Assembly: GCA_014190675.1 (NCBI GenBank)
Contig: BJGT01000008.1
Location: forward strand, 1 to 57,788
Length of the DNA: 57,788 nt
Direction of reading: 5' to 3'
Origin: Comamonadaceae bacterium
Lineage (GTDB): Bacteria > Pseudomonadota > Gammaproteobacteria > Burkholderiales > Burkholderiaceae_C
The translations under genes were made by a program, and so were the position numbers. The notes beneath the pieces are model-generated. The model was given only the letters and a program-made list of their open reading frames with translations. It was not told the DNA's origin and did no database searches. Positions 16,871 through 26,237 of this stretch are shown in pieces (the stretch's first letter is position 1; each line of letters opens with the position of its first letter).

Positions 16871-18085
16871 TCAATCTCCAGTACCACGACGCTCGGCAAG
16901 CGCACTGGGCGTCGTGTGGGCAGACGGTCGCAGCAGCCAAGCCGGCCTGGCCCCTGCGCCCACGGCCAGGCCCACCGACCAAAAAACCACAGACACGCCA
17001 ACTACGGCGCCCACCGAGCCAAACAGCAGTGGCATCAGCACGCTGGACGCATTGATCGCCATCAAGCGCAGGCCCAAAGCTTCGCCCTGCCGGTGCTCAG
17101 GGGTAATTTGGTGCAGCGTACTCATGATCATGGGCTGCACTGAACCCAAAGCCAGGCCGAGCACCACCGAGCAGACCCCCATGCCCAGGGGCGTGTGCAT
17201 GGCCGGATAGACAGCAAACATCAGGGCAGTGACAAGCATTGCGCCAGAAACCACCACATGCTCGCGCAAGCGGGCTGCAAATACCGGCATGGCCAGGCGG
17301 ACCAGCGCTGCGGCAACGGCAAATGAGCCCAAAATGGTCCCGATCACCGAGGCGCTGAAGCCGCGCTCATACCCGATCACTGGCACCACAAAGGTATGGA
17401 CGTCCCAGCAAGACGAGAGGCACCAGTTGACCAGCATCAAGCGGCGCATGGGCACTTCTTTCATCAAGTCCCAGGCCCTGCCAGCTTGTGCCAGTCGTGG
17501 CCCGCCGGACGCCGGGTTTTGACCAACAGAGCGCACCAGTAGCCAGGACCCCAGGGGCAACAGCGCCAACAACAAAAAAGCTGCCTGGTAGCCCTGGGTA
17601 TCTCCTGGCGCCGTGCCGGCATAGTCAATCAACAAGCCGGCGCTAAACGGGCCCACAAAATTTGATGCTGCAGGCCCGATTGAGAGCCAACTGAACACTT
17701 TTTTGAGTTCGGTCGCCCCCTCGGCAGCGCGCCCAACATGGCGTTGTAAAGCAATCGAGGCTGCGCCAGTGGCGCCACCCGTCACGAGTGCGCTCAGGCA
17801 GAGCAATGGAAAAACAGGGAACACCACCACCAGCCCAACGCCAATAACCGAGACCACAACCGCCCAGCCAACCGGGCGCCTGAGCCCGTGGCGATCGGCA
17901 AACCGGCCAGCCGGTAACGCCAGAAACACCTGGGTCAAGGAAAAAAGCGCTAGCAAAATTCCGACCGCCAGCGGGCTGAAGCCCTGGCGCAAAGCCAGCA
18001 AGGGCGCTGCCATTCGGGTGCCGGCCATACAGGCGTGCAAACAGACATGGCCAGCCACCAAACGGGCCAAAAGCTCAGGCCGCAT
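16871..18085 (-). CDS. MFS-type transporter
   Basis: A 404-residue carrier with about twelve membrane segments. The intracellular loop motif of the major facilitator superfamily appears as GRFADRHGLRRP (about residues 60-71), and the second half repeats with a long central linker near 190-210. No residue pattern identifies the substrate. It probably exports a small molecule or drug-like compound. I chose the ATG at 18085, which overlaps the rmuC stop by 11 bases; an ATG at 18100 is also in frame. It is the last gene of the leftward eight-gene run. Confidence 0.8.
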   Translation of the reverse strand: MRPELLARLVAGHVCLHACMAGTRMAAPLLALRQGFSPLAVGILLALFSLTQVFLALPAGRFADRHGLRRPVGWAVVVSVIGVGLVVVFPVFPLLCLSALVTGGATGAASIALQRHVGRAAEGATELKKVFSWLSIGPAASNFVGPFSAGLLIDYAGTAPGDTQGYQAAFLLLALLPLGSWLLVRSVGQNPASGGPRLAQAGRAWDLMKEVPMRRLMLVNWCLSSCWDVHTFVVPVIGYERGFSASVIGTILGSFAVAAALVRLAMPVFAARLREHVVVSGAMLVTALMFAVYPAMHTPLGMGVCSVVLGLALGSVQPMIMSTLHQITPEHRQGEALGLRLMAINASSVLMPLLFGSVGAVVGVSVVFWSVGLAVGAGARPAWLLRPSAHTTPSALAERRGTGD

Positions 18086-19505
18086 CAGGCTCCTGATCAA
18101 AGTCCTTGTCGGCCGGAATCAGCGCTTGCGCCTGCAGATCAGGCAGCGCTTCGACTTTTTTCAAGGCCCGTCCCATGGCGCGGCTGCGGGTCTCGGCGCC
18201 ATCGATGGTCTTGAGCACGGTCTCGGTTTGGGACTTGACCTTGGCCAGCACATCGCCAAACTTGCCAAATTCGGTTTTGACCGCACCCAGCACCTGCCAT
18301 ACCTCGCTGGAGCGTTTCTCCAGCGCCAGCGTCCGAAACCCCATCTGCAGCGAGCTGAGCATGGCCAGCAGCGTGGTCGGCCCAGCCAGGGTGATACGGT
18401 GGTCGCGCTGCAGGCTTTCCATCAGGCCGGGGCGGCGCAGCACCTCGGCGTACAGGCCCTCGGTTGGCAAAAACAGTATCGCAAAATCGGTGGTGTGGGG
18501 TGGCTCTATATATTTATCGGCAATGGAGCGCGCCTCCAGCCGGATGCGCGACTCCAGCGCCCTGCCCGCCACCTCGACACCCAGCGCGTCAGCGCGGCCC
18601 TGGGCATCCAGCAGACGTTCATAGTCTTCGTTCGGGAACTTGGCATCGATTGGAAGCCACAGGGGTTGGCCCTGCTCTGATTTGCCAGGGAGCTTGATGG
18701 CGAAGTCAACCATATTCTTGCTGCCGGGCCGGGTCGCCACCTGCGCCGCGTATTGGTCCACCACAAACACCTGCTCCAGCAGCCCGGCCAGCTGGGCTTC
18801 GCCAAAAATACCCCGCGTCTTGACGTTGGTGAGCAGGTGTTTGAGGTCACCCACGCCAGCGGCCAGTGTTTGCATCTCGCCCAAGCCCTTGTGCACCTGC
18901 TCCAGGCGGTCGGCCACCAGCTTGAAGCTTTCACCCAGGCGGGCCTCCAGCGTGGTCTGCAGCTTTTCATCGACAGTGGCCCGCATCTGGTCAAGCTTTT
19001 TCTCGTTGCCGTCCTGCAAAGCCGTGAGGCGCTGCTCGACCACCAGACGCACTTCACCGAGCTTGCGTTCGCTACCCTCTGCCACCAGGCGCAGCTGCTC
19101 GTTCAGGCCTTCGGCAAAGCGCTTGAGCGCCATGTCCTGAGCGTCGCGCGCCAGCACCAGCGAGGCCGCCTGCTGTTGCTGCGTGGCGCCGAGCTGGACC
19201 CGGAAGGAATCGATCTGCTCATTTTGGGTGCGCGCCACATCACCAGACTGACCCAGTAAGGCTTGTTGAAAGATCGCCAAACTCTGCATCAACTCGGCAC
19301 GGCTGTCGCGGGCGCTGGTCTGCACTTCACTGCGCAGCTCCCGCTCAATGCGCTCCACAGCCGTAGTCAGGGCAACCAGAGCGTGCGAGAGTTTTTGCGG
19401 CTCGTCTGCCGAGCGCTCGCGCAGTGCCTGCCTGAGCACAATGAGCAACAGGCAGACAGTGATCAGGCTCGATGCCGGCACCAACCACAACAACCAGTCC
19501 GACAT
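18075..19505 (-). CDS. rmuC: DNA recombination protein RmuC
   Basis: A 476-residue protein with one N-terminal membrane segment (SLITVCLLLIVLRQAL), a long coiled coil (about residues 35-200) and a C-terminal RmuC domain beginning at VGDLKHLLTNVKTRGIFGE. The domain contains the PD-(D/E)xK-like LPIDAKFPNEDYERLL block and FLPTEGLYAEVL. RmuC limits DNA inversion and rearrangement, and its domain is nuclease-like. The gene is 11 bases downstream of the hydroxyacid dehydrogenase gene and overlaps the MFS gene. Confidence 0.93.
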   Translation of the reverse strand: MSDWLLWLVPASSLITVCLLLIVLRQALRERSADEPQKLSHALVALTTAVERIERELRSEVQTSARDSRAELMQSLAIFQQALLGQSGDVARTQNEQIDSFRVQLGATQQQQAASLVLARDAQDMALKRFAEGLNEQLRLVAEGSERKLGEVRLVVEQRLTALQDGNEKKLDQMRATVDEKLQTTLEARLGESFKLVADRLEQVHKGLGEMQTLAAGVGDLKHLLTNVKTRGIFGEAQLAGLLEQVFVVDQYAAQVATRPGSKNMVDFAIKLPGKSEQGQPLWLPIDAKFPNEDYERLLDAQGRADALGVEVAGRALESRIRLEARSIADKYIEPPHTTDFAILFLPTEGLYAEVLRRPGLMESLQRDHRITLAGPTTLLAMLSSLQMGFRTLALEKRSSEVWQVLGAVKTEFGKFGDVLAKVKSQTETVLKTIDGAETRSRAMGRALKKVEALPDLQAQALIPADKDFDQEPDAA

Positions 19506-19516
19506 GCGAGCCCTTG

Positions 19517-20539
19517 CTAAACCTGCGGCAAGTCCGCCGCAGCGGCCTTGCCGGCGCCTTGCAGGACTTCAGGATTGAGTGGGGTTAGCGGCGCTTTCCC
19601 GGCAAAAAAAGCAAGCAGGTTGTCTGCCGCCAAGTTGGCCATAGCCAACCGCGTGGGGATGCTGGCGCTGGCAATATGCGGCGTCAAGACCACGTTGGGT
19701 ATTTTCAAAAGATTGGGGTGAAGAGCCGGTTCGCCCTCAAACACGTCGAGCCCGGCAGCTGCAATAGTTTTGATTTGCAGGGCCTGGGCTAGCGCTGCAT
19801 CATCCACGATACCACCGCGGGCTAGGTTAATCAGTGTTGCGCTGGGTTTCATCAAGGCCAGTTCAGGCGCCCCAATGGCATGGTGGGACGCGGCCGAATA
19901 GGGGAGCACCAACACCAAGTGGTCAGCCCTCTCGAGTAGTTCGGCCTTGCTGACATAGCGGGCCCGCAGTTCGGCTTCGACCTCGGGGGCGAGTTGAGAG
20001 CGGTTGTGGTAGATCACCTGCATGCCAAAACCATGGGCACCACGCCGCGCGATACCCTGGCCAATGCGCCCCATGCCCAGAATGCCCAGTGTGGCGCCAT
20101 GGATGTCGGCACCAGCAAACAGGTCGTAGCTCCACTTGGTCCACAGACCGGCACGCAGGTAATGCTCGCTTTCGGTGATGCGCCGTGCGGTCGCCATCAA
20201 CAGCGCAAAACCAAAGTCGGCGGTGGTTTCGGTCAGGACATCGGGCGCATTAGTGGCGAGAACGCCGGCCGCAGTCATGGCTGCCAGGTCAAAATTGTTG
20301 TAACCAACCGCCATGTTGGCGCAGATTTTGAGTGCCGGACAGGCGGCCAAAACCTGCTGGTCAATCGAATCTCCCCCAGTCGTGAAAACGCCCTGCATGC
20401 CAGCCAGACGCTGAGTCAGTATGGCCTTAGACCAAACTTCGTCCGCCTGGTTGGCATGGACCTCAAGATGTTGCGACAGGCGTGCGATAACCTCAGGGAA
20501 AACCGCACGCGCAATCAGGACTCGGGGCTTGGCTCGCAT
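19517..20539 (-). CDS. D-2-hydroxyacid dehydrogenase (glyoxylate/hydroxypyruvate reductase-like)
   Basis: A 340-residue NAD(P)-dependent dehydrogenase. The nucleotide-binding turn is GILGMGRIGQGIARR (about residues 150-164). The catalytic Arg, Glu and His are in LINLARGGIVDD, LDVFEGEP and TPHIASAS. The N-terminal substrate domain contains the NMAVGYNNFDL loop typical of glyoxylate reductase/GRHPR-like members. Glyoxylate or hydroxypyruvate is the probable substrate, but other 2-oxoacids fit. It lies three bases from the nhaD-type gene and 11 from rmuC, within a single leftward run. Confidence 0.88.
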   Translation of the reverse strand: MRAKPRVLIARAVFPEVIARLSQHLEVHANQADEVWSKAILTQRLAGMQGVFTTGGDSIDQQVLAACPALKICANMAVGYNNFDLAAMTAAGVLATNAPDVLTETTADFGFALLMATARRITESEHYLRAGLWTKWSYDLFAGADIHGATLGILGMGRIGQGIARRGAHGFGMQVIYHNRSQLAPEVEAELRARYVSKAELLERADHLVLVLPYSAASHHAIGAPELALMKPSATLINLARGGIVDDAALAQALQIKTIAAAGLDVFEGEPALHPNLLKIPNVVLTPHIASASIPTRLAMANLAADNLLAFFAGKAPLTPLNPEVLQGAGKAAAADLPQV

Positions 20540-20542
20540 GGC

Positions 20543-21829
20543 TCAATGTGTCAAGTTGAACTGCACGATGTAGCAAAAGGCCCCAGCAAAATAGCCCAGC
20601 AGGGCGTACAGACTGATTTTTTTCATGTACCAAATAAAGTCAATTTTCTCCAAGCCCATCGCCGCGACACCTGCCGCTGAACCAATGATCAGGATAGAGC
20701 CGCCCGTGCCCGCGCAGTAGGCCATGAACTCCCACAAAAAACTGTCAGGCGGGTACTGGGTCAAGCTGTACATGCCCATTGACGCTGCCACCAGCGGCAC
20801 GTTGTCGACCACCGCACTGACCAGGCCGATCAGCATCACGATCAGGTCTTGCCGACCCACGTGCTGATCTAGCCAAAGAGCGATGGTTTTCAAAATATGA
20901 GTGTGCTCAAGAGTTGCTACCGCCAGCAAAATTCCGATGAAAAAAGTGATGGAGCCCATGTCGATTCGCGACAGGGCATGGGCCAGCGTCAGGTGCTGTT
21001 TGTCATCGTCCTGTTTGTTGCGGTGGAGCAGGTCGCCCACCAGCCACAGCAGCCCAAGGCCCATCAAAATACCCATGTAAGGCGGCAAGTGGGTGATGGT
21101 TTTAAACACTGGCACGGCTATCAGAACGCCCAGGCCCAGCAGGAACATGGTGTTGCGCTCAAAGGATGTGGTCGGCGCCGTGTCGCTTGCACTCTGCACG
21201 CGTGCAGGGGGGAACACCGGTTTACCCCGCAAGACCCAGGCAATCACACACAGGGGCACCAGCATGTTCACCATAGACGCAATGAAAACCCCTTGGATGA
21301 TGGCCATCGTGGTCACTTGGCCGCCAATCCACAACATGGTGGTCGTGACATCTCCAATCGGGGTCCAGGCACCGCCCGCATTGGCGGCAATGATGATGAT
21401 GCCGGCGAAAAACAAGCGGTCTTCGCGCCGATCAAGTAATTTTTTCATCAGCGACACCATCACGATGGTCGTGGTGAGGTTGTCCAGAATCGAGCTGAGA
21501 AAAAAAGTTACAAAACCTACAAGCCACATCAGGCTGGAGAGTTGTGTGGTACGAATCCGCGAGGTGATGACCTCAAAGCCGTTGTGCGCATCGACCACCT
21601 CCACGATGGTCATGGCGCCAATCAGGAAGAAGACTATTTGAGCCGTCCCCATCAGGGACTCGCCGAGTTCGGAACTGACAAGCGCCGCATCCGCCGAGGC
21701 CATGGCATACACAGTCCATAGCAATCCCGCCCCAATCAGAGCCGAGGCCGATTTGTTGATTTTCAAGGGGTGCTCAAGGGCAATGGCCGCGTAGGCCAAG
21801 ACGAAGATGATCACAATCGCGGTTAACAC
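20543..21829 (-). CDS. nhaD: NhaD-type Na+/H+ antiporter
   Basis: A 428-residue inner-membrane protein of the ion-transporter superfamily with about twelve hydrophobic segments. FFLSSILDNLTTTIVM and SAVVDNVPLVAASMGMY are the twin helix-break motifs typical of NhaD/ArsB-like carriers, each containing the ion-site DN. NhaD exchanges cytoplasmic sodium or lithium for protons. A GTG start at 21829 is preferred because AAGGAG lies nine bases upstream; an in-frame ATG at 21874 would sit four bases from the pncB stop. Cation specificity is inferred from family resemblance. Confidence 0.78.
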   Translation of the reverse strand: MLTAIVIIFVLAYAAIALEHPLKINKSASALIGAGLLWTVYAMASADAALVSSELGESLMGTAQIVFFLIGAMTIVEVVDAHNGFEVITSRIRTTQLSSLMWLVGFVTFFLSSILDNLTTTIVMVSLMKKLLDRREDRLFFAGIIIIAANAGGAWTPIGDVTTTMLWIGGQVTTMAIIQGVFIASMVNMLVPLCVIAWVLRGKPVFPPARVQSASDTAPTTSFERNTMFLLGLGVLIAVPVFKTITHLPPYMGILMGLGLLWLVGDLLHRNKQDDDKQHLTLAHALSRIDMGSITFFIGILLAVATLEHTHILKTIALWLDQHVGRQDLIVMLIGLVSAVVDNVPLVAASMGMYSLTQYPPDSFLWEFMAYCAGTGGSILIIGSAAGVAAMGLEKIDFIWYMKKISLYALLGYFAGAFCYIVQFNLTH

Positions 21830-21877
21830 AGAAACATTCTCCTTGAAAGTGTAAAAAAATGCCCCTCGAGCCAAGGC

Positions 21878-23113
21878 TCAGGGAGCTTGCTCGATGTCAA
21901 ACACCTGACGCAAGTAGGCCAGGTATTTCTCGTCATCGCACATATTTTTGCTTGGTGTGTCGGAAAGCTTAGCCACCGGCTGACCGTTGCAGCGGACCAT
22001 CTTGATGACGATTTGAAGCGGTTCGTAGCCGAGGTCATTTGTCAGGTGGGTGCCTATCCCGAAGGCGAGTTGGCAGCGTCCCTTGAAGCGCTGGTAGAGC
22101 TCGATGGTGCGGGTGACGGTGAGGCCGTCACTGAAGATCAGGATCTTGGTGCGAGGATCGACCCGGTTTCGACTGTAGTGGGACAGCATTTTTTCACCCC
22201 ATTCGAAGGGGTCGCCGCTGTCATGTCGGGCACCATCAAAAAGCTTGCAAAAATAGGGGTCGAAATCACGCAGGAATGCGCTCATGCCGTAAACATCGCT
22301 CAGCGCAATACCAAGGTCTCCCCGGTACTCTTTGGCCCAAGACTCAAAGGCATAGGTTTGGCTGTCTCGCAGCCTTGGCCCCAAGGCTTGGCAAGCCTGA
22401 AGGTACTCGTGGGCCATGGTGCCTAGCGGTACCAGGCCGAGCTTCATGGCGTAAAGCACATTGCTGGTTCCGGCCAATTGCCCTCCCGCGACAGACATTT
22501 CGCCGCTGCTCTGGCCGCTGCCCAAGCGTGCAGCGAGAACCCGCAGCACTTCTTCGTGCCAGGCCTTGGAAAAGCGCCGGCGGGTGCCGTAATCGGCGAT
22601 CTTCAGGTCACTCAAGCCCTCGGCCTGCAGCTGGCCGATCTTCACATCGAGCCGACGCCGGCCTTCGAGCAAATCGGGCAATGGTTGGGTGTTACGAAAA
22701 AACACTTCGTTGACGATTGCCAGCACCGGAATTTCAAACAAAATCGTATGCAGCCAAGGTCCCTTGATCACGATGTCGATGTCGCCAGATGGCAGAGGCG
22801 ACACCGTCACGCACTGTTCATTGAGCTTGAACAGCCCTAGAAAATCAACAAAATCGCTCTTTATAAAACGCATGGACCGCAGGTAGGCCAGTTCGGCATC
22901 CTGGAAATGCAAGCTGCACAAATGACGAATTTCGTCACGAATCTCAGACACATGAGCCGCCAACTGTCGACCAGCACGGCCGCTTTGGGGATCGATATCG
23001 AGGTTGCGGCACTTGAAACGATACTCAACCCGTGCGCCCGGAAACTGGTGCAACACCACCTGCATCATGGTGAACTTGTACAAGTCGGTGTCGAGCAAAC
23101 TGGCAATGATCAT
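21878..23113 (-). CDS. pncB: Nicotinate phosphoribosyltransferase
   Basis: A 411-residue enzyme of the Preiss-Handler NAD salvage pathway, converting nicotinate and PRPP to nicotinate mononucleotide. Family blocks are [15 protein letters not shown] at the N-terminus, [19 protein letters not shown] in the middle (containing the autophosphorylated His equivalent), [12 protein letters not shown], and the C-terminal [20 protein letters not shown]. Length is normal. It lies 16 bases after the nitroreductase gene and 48 before the antiporter gene. Confidence 0.94.
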   Translation of the reverse strand: MIIASLLDTDLYKFTMMQVVLHQFPGARVEYRFKCRNLDIDPQSGRAGRQLAAHVSEIRDEIRHLCSLHFQDAELAYLRSMRFIKSDFVDFLGLFKLNEQCVTVSPLPSGDIDIVIKGPWLHTILFEIPVLAIVNEVFFRNTQPLPDLLEGRRRLDVKIGQLQAEGLSDLKIADYGTRRRFSKAWHEEVLRVLAARLGSGQSSGEMSVAGGQLAGTSNVLYAMKLGLVPLGTMAHEYLQACQALGPRLRDSQTYAFESWAKEYRGDLGIALSDVYGMSAFLRDFDPYFCKLFDGARHDSGDPFEWGEKMLSHYSRNRVDPRTKILIFSDGLTVTRTIELYQRFKGRCQLAFGIGTHLTNDLGYEPLQIVIKMVRCNGQPVAKLSDTPSKNMCDDEKYLAYLRQVFDIEQAP

Positions 23114-23129
23114 CGGAGAGCACCCATGG

Positions 23130-23825
23130 TCATGCCAGCCATTGCGTGAAAGCTGCCACGGGCACTCGGGGCGTTTCGAAGCGGTTCACCACGGCGGTCT
23201 CGTCTGCATAGCCGAGAGCCATACCGCAGACCAGCATTTCATCGGCCCCAGCACCAATATGAGGCAAGATGATTTTTGAAAAACCATTCCAGGCAGCCTG
23301 CGGGCAGGTGTGCAGGCCCCGACCACGGGCGGCCAGCATCAGACTTTGCAAAAACATGCCGTAATCCACCAGCGAACCTTGGCCCATCACACGATCGACG
23401 GTGAACATCAGGCCAACCGGCGCATCAAAAAACCGGTAGTTGCGCTGGTGCTGCGCGTGCATTTTGTCTTTGTCAGCTTTGCCAATGCCAAGCAATCCGT
23501 ACAAACCCCAGCCGTTTTCGCGCCGCCGGTCGATGTAGGGGCTGACCCATTTCTGCGGGTAGTAGTCGTAGGACTCCTGGTAATCCTTGGCAAGCGCAGG
23601 GTTGGCCCGAATGGCATCGTGGGCAGCACAAACCTTGTCGGCCAATTCGGCCTGGCTCGCACCCTGCAGTACATACACGCGCCAGGGTTGGGTATTGGTG
23701 CCAGAAGGCGCACGGCTGGCCAGTGCCAACAAGTCGTTCAGGGTTTCGCGAGACACAGCTTGGGCTGTGAAGGCTCGCACCGAGCGGCGCGACAGGATGG
23801 CCGCCTCGACCTCTGCACTGCTCAT
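23130..23825 (-). CDS. Nitroreductase-family flavoprotein
   Basis: A 231-residue FMN-dependent oxidoreductase. The N-terminal [18 protein letters not shown], the FMN-phosphate site [18 protein letters not shown] and the C-terminal [11 protein letters not shown] block (arginine contacting FMN) are those of the nitroreductase superfamily. Substrates could be nitroaromatics, quinones or an enone; nothing in the sequence decides. Its ATG overlaps the thioesterase stop (ATGA), so it is translationally coupled to that gene. Confidence 0.87.
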   Translation of the reverse strand: MSSAEVEAAILSRRSVRAFTAQAVSRETLNDLLALASRAPSGTNTQPWRVYVLQGASQAELADKVCAAHDAIRANPALAKDYQESYDYYPQKWVSPYIDRRRENGWGLYGLLGIGKADKDKMHAQHQRNYRFFDAPVGLMFTVDRVMGQGSLVDYGMFLQSLMLAARGRGLHTCPQAAWNGFSKIILPHIGAGADEMLVCGMALGYADETAVVNRFETPRVPVAAFTQWLA

Positions 23826-24268
23826 AAAAGTTTCTCCACAACACGCTTAACGGCCGGGGGCAGGGGAACCGGCCGGCGGCTATGCCGGTCAACGTAGACA
23901 TGCACGAACTGCCCGCTTGCCGCGGTCATTGAAGCACCGACGGCAAACACGCCCAAGTTATAGCTCACGCTGCTCGACCCCAGGCGCGACAGGCGCATGC
24001 CGATTTCGACAGTTTGCGGGAAGGCCAGCGCCGAAAAAAAGTTGCAACTGCTTTGCACCACCAGGCCAATCGTGTCGCCCAGATGAATGTCGAGCGCGCC
24101 ATGTTCAACCAAATGGGCGTTGACTGCGGTGTCGAACCAGTTGTAATAGACAACATTGTTGACATGGCCATAGGCATCGTTGTCAGACCAGCGTGTGCCC
24201 AGGGTGCGAAACACAAGGTAGCTGGCACGGCTTTGGGCTTGCGGGCGAACGCTTGTCGAATGGCTCAT
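23822..24268 (-). CDS. Hotdog-fold acyl-CoA thioesterase (YbgC/FadM-like)
   Basis: A 148-residue 4-hydroxybenzoyl-CoA-thioesterase-like enzyme. The hallmark R(W/Y)SDxDxxGHVNN appears as TRWSDNDAYGHVNNVVYYNW, with the catalytic Asp in WSDND. The start at 24268 overlaps the HDAC-like gene's stop by four bases (ATGA), and its own stop overlaps the nitroreductase start in the same way. A longer frame upstream is inside the HDAC gene and is rejected. Acyl chain preference is unknown. Confidence 0.88.
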   Translation of the reverse strand: MSHSTSVRPQAQSRASYLVFRTLGTRWSDNDAYGHVNNVVYYNWFDTAVNAHLVEHGALDIHLGDTIGLVVQSSCNFFSALAFPQTVEIGMRLSRLGSSSVSYNLGVFAVGASMTAASGQFVHVYVDRHSRRPVPLPPAVKRVVEKLL

Positions 24269-25254
24269 GGGCCTGATTTTGCCAGCCCCGCGGACGCCAC
24301 CCCCAAGGCCTGCCAATGCTCGAAAGATTGTGCGGCGATACGCAGGGTGTTGAATTGCACCTGAACCGTATCCTCCAGTCGCAGCCCGTAGCCCCCGGCC
24401 ATCACCACGGCCACCGGAACATGCCGTGACAAGCACCAGTCAAACACCCACCGGTCTCTGTGCTGCAATCCGTCAAACGTGAGTTTCAGGCGCCCCAGGC
24501 GGTCGCCCTCATGGGGGTCGGCACCCGCCAGGTAAATCACCAGTCCAGGGCTGAACTGCTGCTCCATCGAAGCCATGGCTTGCGCCAGTGCCAGCAGGTA
24601 GTCGGCGTCACCACAACCGTCTGGCAGGGCGACATCTAGGTTGCTACGCTCTTTGGAGAACGGGTAATTTCTGGCGCCGTGAATCGACAGGGTAAACACG
24701 CTGTCATCCGCAGCAAAAATCTGCGCTGTGCCATTACCTTGGTGAACATCCAGATCGACGACAGCCACGCGCAGGGGCGCCCGATGCCTGTTGGTCACAC
24801 CCACACGAGCCACGGCGCCGCGGCCCCACTCAGCCTGCATCAAGCGGGTGGCCACCGCCACATCGTTGAAAACACAAAATCCGCCACCTCGGGCAGCAAA
24901 GGCATGGTGGGTACCCCCGGCCAGGTTGGCGCCAACCCCCTGCTGCAAGGCGCTGCGCGCCGCTGCTATCGTGGCACCAACCGACCGGCGCGATCGCTCA
25001 ACCATTGCCGGGCTCCAGGGAAACCCGATCTCGCGCAGCATATGCGCTGCGAGCGAGCCGTCGATCACTGACTGAACATAAGCGGGCTCATGCGCTAAAG
25101 CCAGTTCACCGTCACTGGCGGACGGTGCGTCCAACAACTCAATCTGCGGCAAGTTTGCCAGCACCTGCTGTCGCAATTGCCGGTATTTGTCCATGGGGAA
25201 ACGGTGGCCTATTGGCAGAGGCAGGACAAAGTGGTCCGAACAAAAAGCCTTCAT
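24265..25254 (-). CDS. Histone-deacetylase-like amidohydrolase
   Basis: A 329-residue zinc hydrolase of the class II HDAC/acetylpolyamine amidohydrolase superfamily. The His pair is in LAGGTHHAF, the Zn ligands in VVDLDVHQGNGT (DxDxH), and a late AGADPHEGDRLG provides the third Asp. A catalytic-Tyr candidate is in MAGGYGLRLED. Bacterial members deacetylate polyamines or small acetyl-amides, or act on proteins; the substrate is not decidable here. The start at 25254 gives MKAFCSDHFVLPLP, as in the family. It is the first gene of the leftward run; its promoter must lie in the region shared with phaP. Confidence 0.87.
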   Translation of the reverse strand: MKAFCSDHFVLPLPIGHRFPMDKYRQLRQQVLANLPQIELLDAPSASDGELALAHEPAYVQSVIDGSLAAHMLREIGFPWSPAMVERSRRSVGATIAAARSALQQGVGANLAGGTHHAFAARGGGFCVFNDVAVATRLMQAEWGRGAVARVGVTNRHRAPLRVAVVDLDVHQGNGTAQIFAADDSVFTLSIHGARNYPFSKERSNLDVALPDGCGDADYLLALAQAMASMEQQFSPGLVIYLAGADPHEGDRLGRLKLTFDGLQHRDRWVFDWCLSRHVPVAVVMAGGYGLRLEDTVQVQFNTLRIAAQSFEHWQALGVASAGLAKSGP

Positions 25255-25308
25255 GACGCGATTGTGTCGCAGGGCTTGAGCGCAGAGTTTTAGGTCACCG
25301 GCTCTAAT

Positions 25309-25387
25309 TTGCTGCAACGCAACAAAAATCGCATGCGGCCATGCGGGAAAACCCTATAATCCCCGGCATGCTGCACTGCAACAAAAG
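25309..25387. promoter_or_regulatory. phaP control region: TATAAT box between two operator-like repeats
   Basis: Two near-identical sites, TTGCTGCAACGCAACAAAA (about 25309-25327) and TGCTGCACTGCAACAAAA (about 25369-25386), lie 60 bases apart on the same strand. A TATAAT hexamer at 25355-25360 sits between them. The -35 region is poor. TGC/GCA-rich sites bound by the PHB-responsive repressor PhaR are known upstream of phasin genes in other bacteria, so these are candidate PhaR operators. That assignment is inference. The divergent HDAC-like gene starts within 60 bases of the left copy. Confidence 0.5.
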
Positions 25388-25452
25388 CCCAGCAACGGTA
25401 ATTTTACAGAGTAGCAAGCGTCCTGATTAATTTAACCTCTGGAGAAAATAAT

Positions 25453-25995
25453 ATGTTAACTGTTGACCAAGTGATGGCTTCTCACAAAGCTGGTGTTGAA
25501 ACCCTGATGGGCCTCACATCTAAGGCCTTTGAGGGCATGGAAAAGATTGTTGAACTCAACCTGACTGCCTCCAAAGCGGCCCTGGCTGAGACAGGCGAGC
25601 ATGCCAAAGCAGTGTTGAGCGTCAAGGACGCGCAGCAACTGATGGCACTGCAATCGGGCCTGTTCCAGCCCCTCGCTGAGAAGACGGCAGCCTACAGCCG
25701 CCACCTGTACGACATCGCTTCGAGTTCGAGCGCAGAGTTTGCCAAAACAGTCGAAGGACAGGCTGCCGCTGTGCAGAAGAACTTCATGGGGCTGGTCGAT
25801 AACGCAGCCAAGAATGCACCTGCTGGCTCCGAGACCGCAGTGGCCGTCATGAAGAGCGCAGTCGCTGCTGCCAGCAACGCGCTCGAATCAGTTCAAAAAG
25901 CTGTCAAGCAGGCCACCGATGTTGCAGAGGCGAATTTCAACGCAGTCGCAGCCACAGCGGTCAACGCTGACAAGCCGGCCAGCAAAAAGCGCTGA
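25453..25995 (+). CDS. phaP: Phasin (polyhydroxyalkanoate granule-associated protein)
   Basis: A 180-residue phasin_2 (PF09361)-type protein. It is nearly all amphipathic alpha helix, rich in Ala and Lys, without cysteine or a signal peptide. The opening [20 protein letters not shown] and the central [20 protein letters not shown] block are characteristic of betaproteobacterial PhaP. It coats PHB granules and controls their size and number. The ribosome site is GGAG nine bases before ATG. The gene stands alone, with operator-like repeats upstream and a strong terminator 165 bases downstream. Confidence 0.93.
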   Translation: MLTVDQVMASHKAGVETLMGLTSKAFEGMEKIVELNLTASKAALAETGEHAKAVLSVKDAQQLMALQSGLFQPLAEKTAAYSRHLYDIASSSSAEFAKTVEGQAAAVQKNFMGLVDNAAKNAPAGSETAVAVMKSAVAAASNALESVQKAVKQATDVAEANFNAVAATAVNADKPASKKR

Positions 25996-26158
25996 TTCAG
26001 CGAATGCACGCGCAAAATACCAAGAAATTTGGCCCTGATGATCTCAAAAATCAGTGTAAACCCTGATATGCTCAAGCCATTGAAAGCGTTTCAGCACTGT
26101 TAGTGCACCTAGTTGTCTCCTCGGGTCCTTTCGAAACCTCTGGGTTCAGGGATCCCTT

Positions 26159-26189
26159 AAGGGCCGATCGCAAGATCGGCCCTTTTTTT
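26159..26189 (+). terminator. Strong rho-independent terminator between phaP and the patatin gene
   Basis: A perfect stem GGGCCGATC / GATCGGCCC (26161-26169, 26174-26182) with a GCAA tetraloop is extended by AA/TT and followed by seven T. It serves the rightward strand. It is 165 bases from the phaP stop, so it may belong to phaP mRNA or to a separate short transcript. Confidence 0.88.
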
Positions 26190-26237
26190 CTGGGAAGTGG
26201 CCTGTGTTGTGAAACATCAGGGAGCCGGCCGGCCAGG

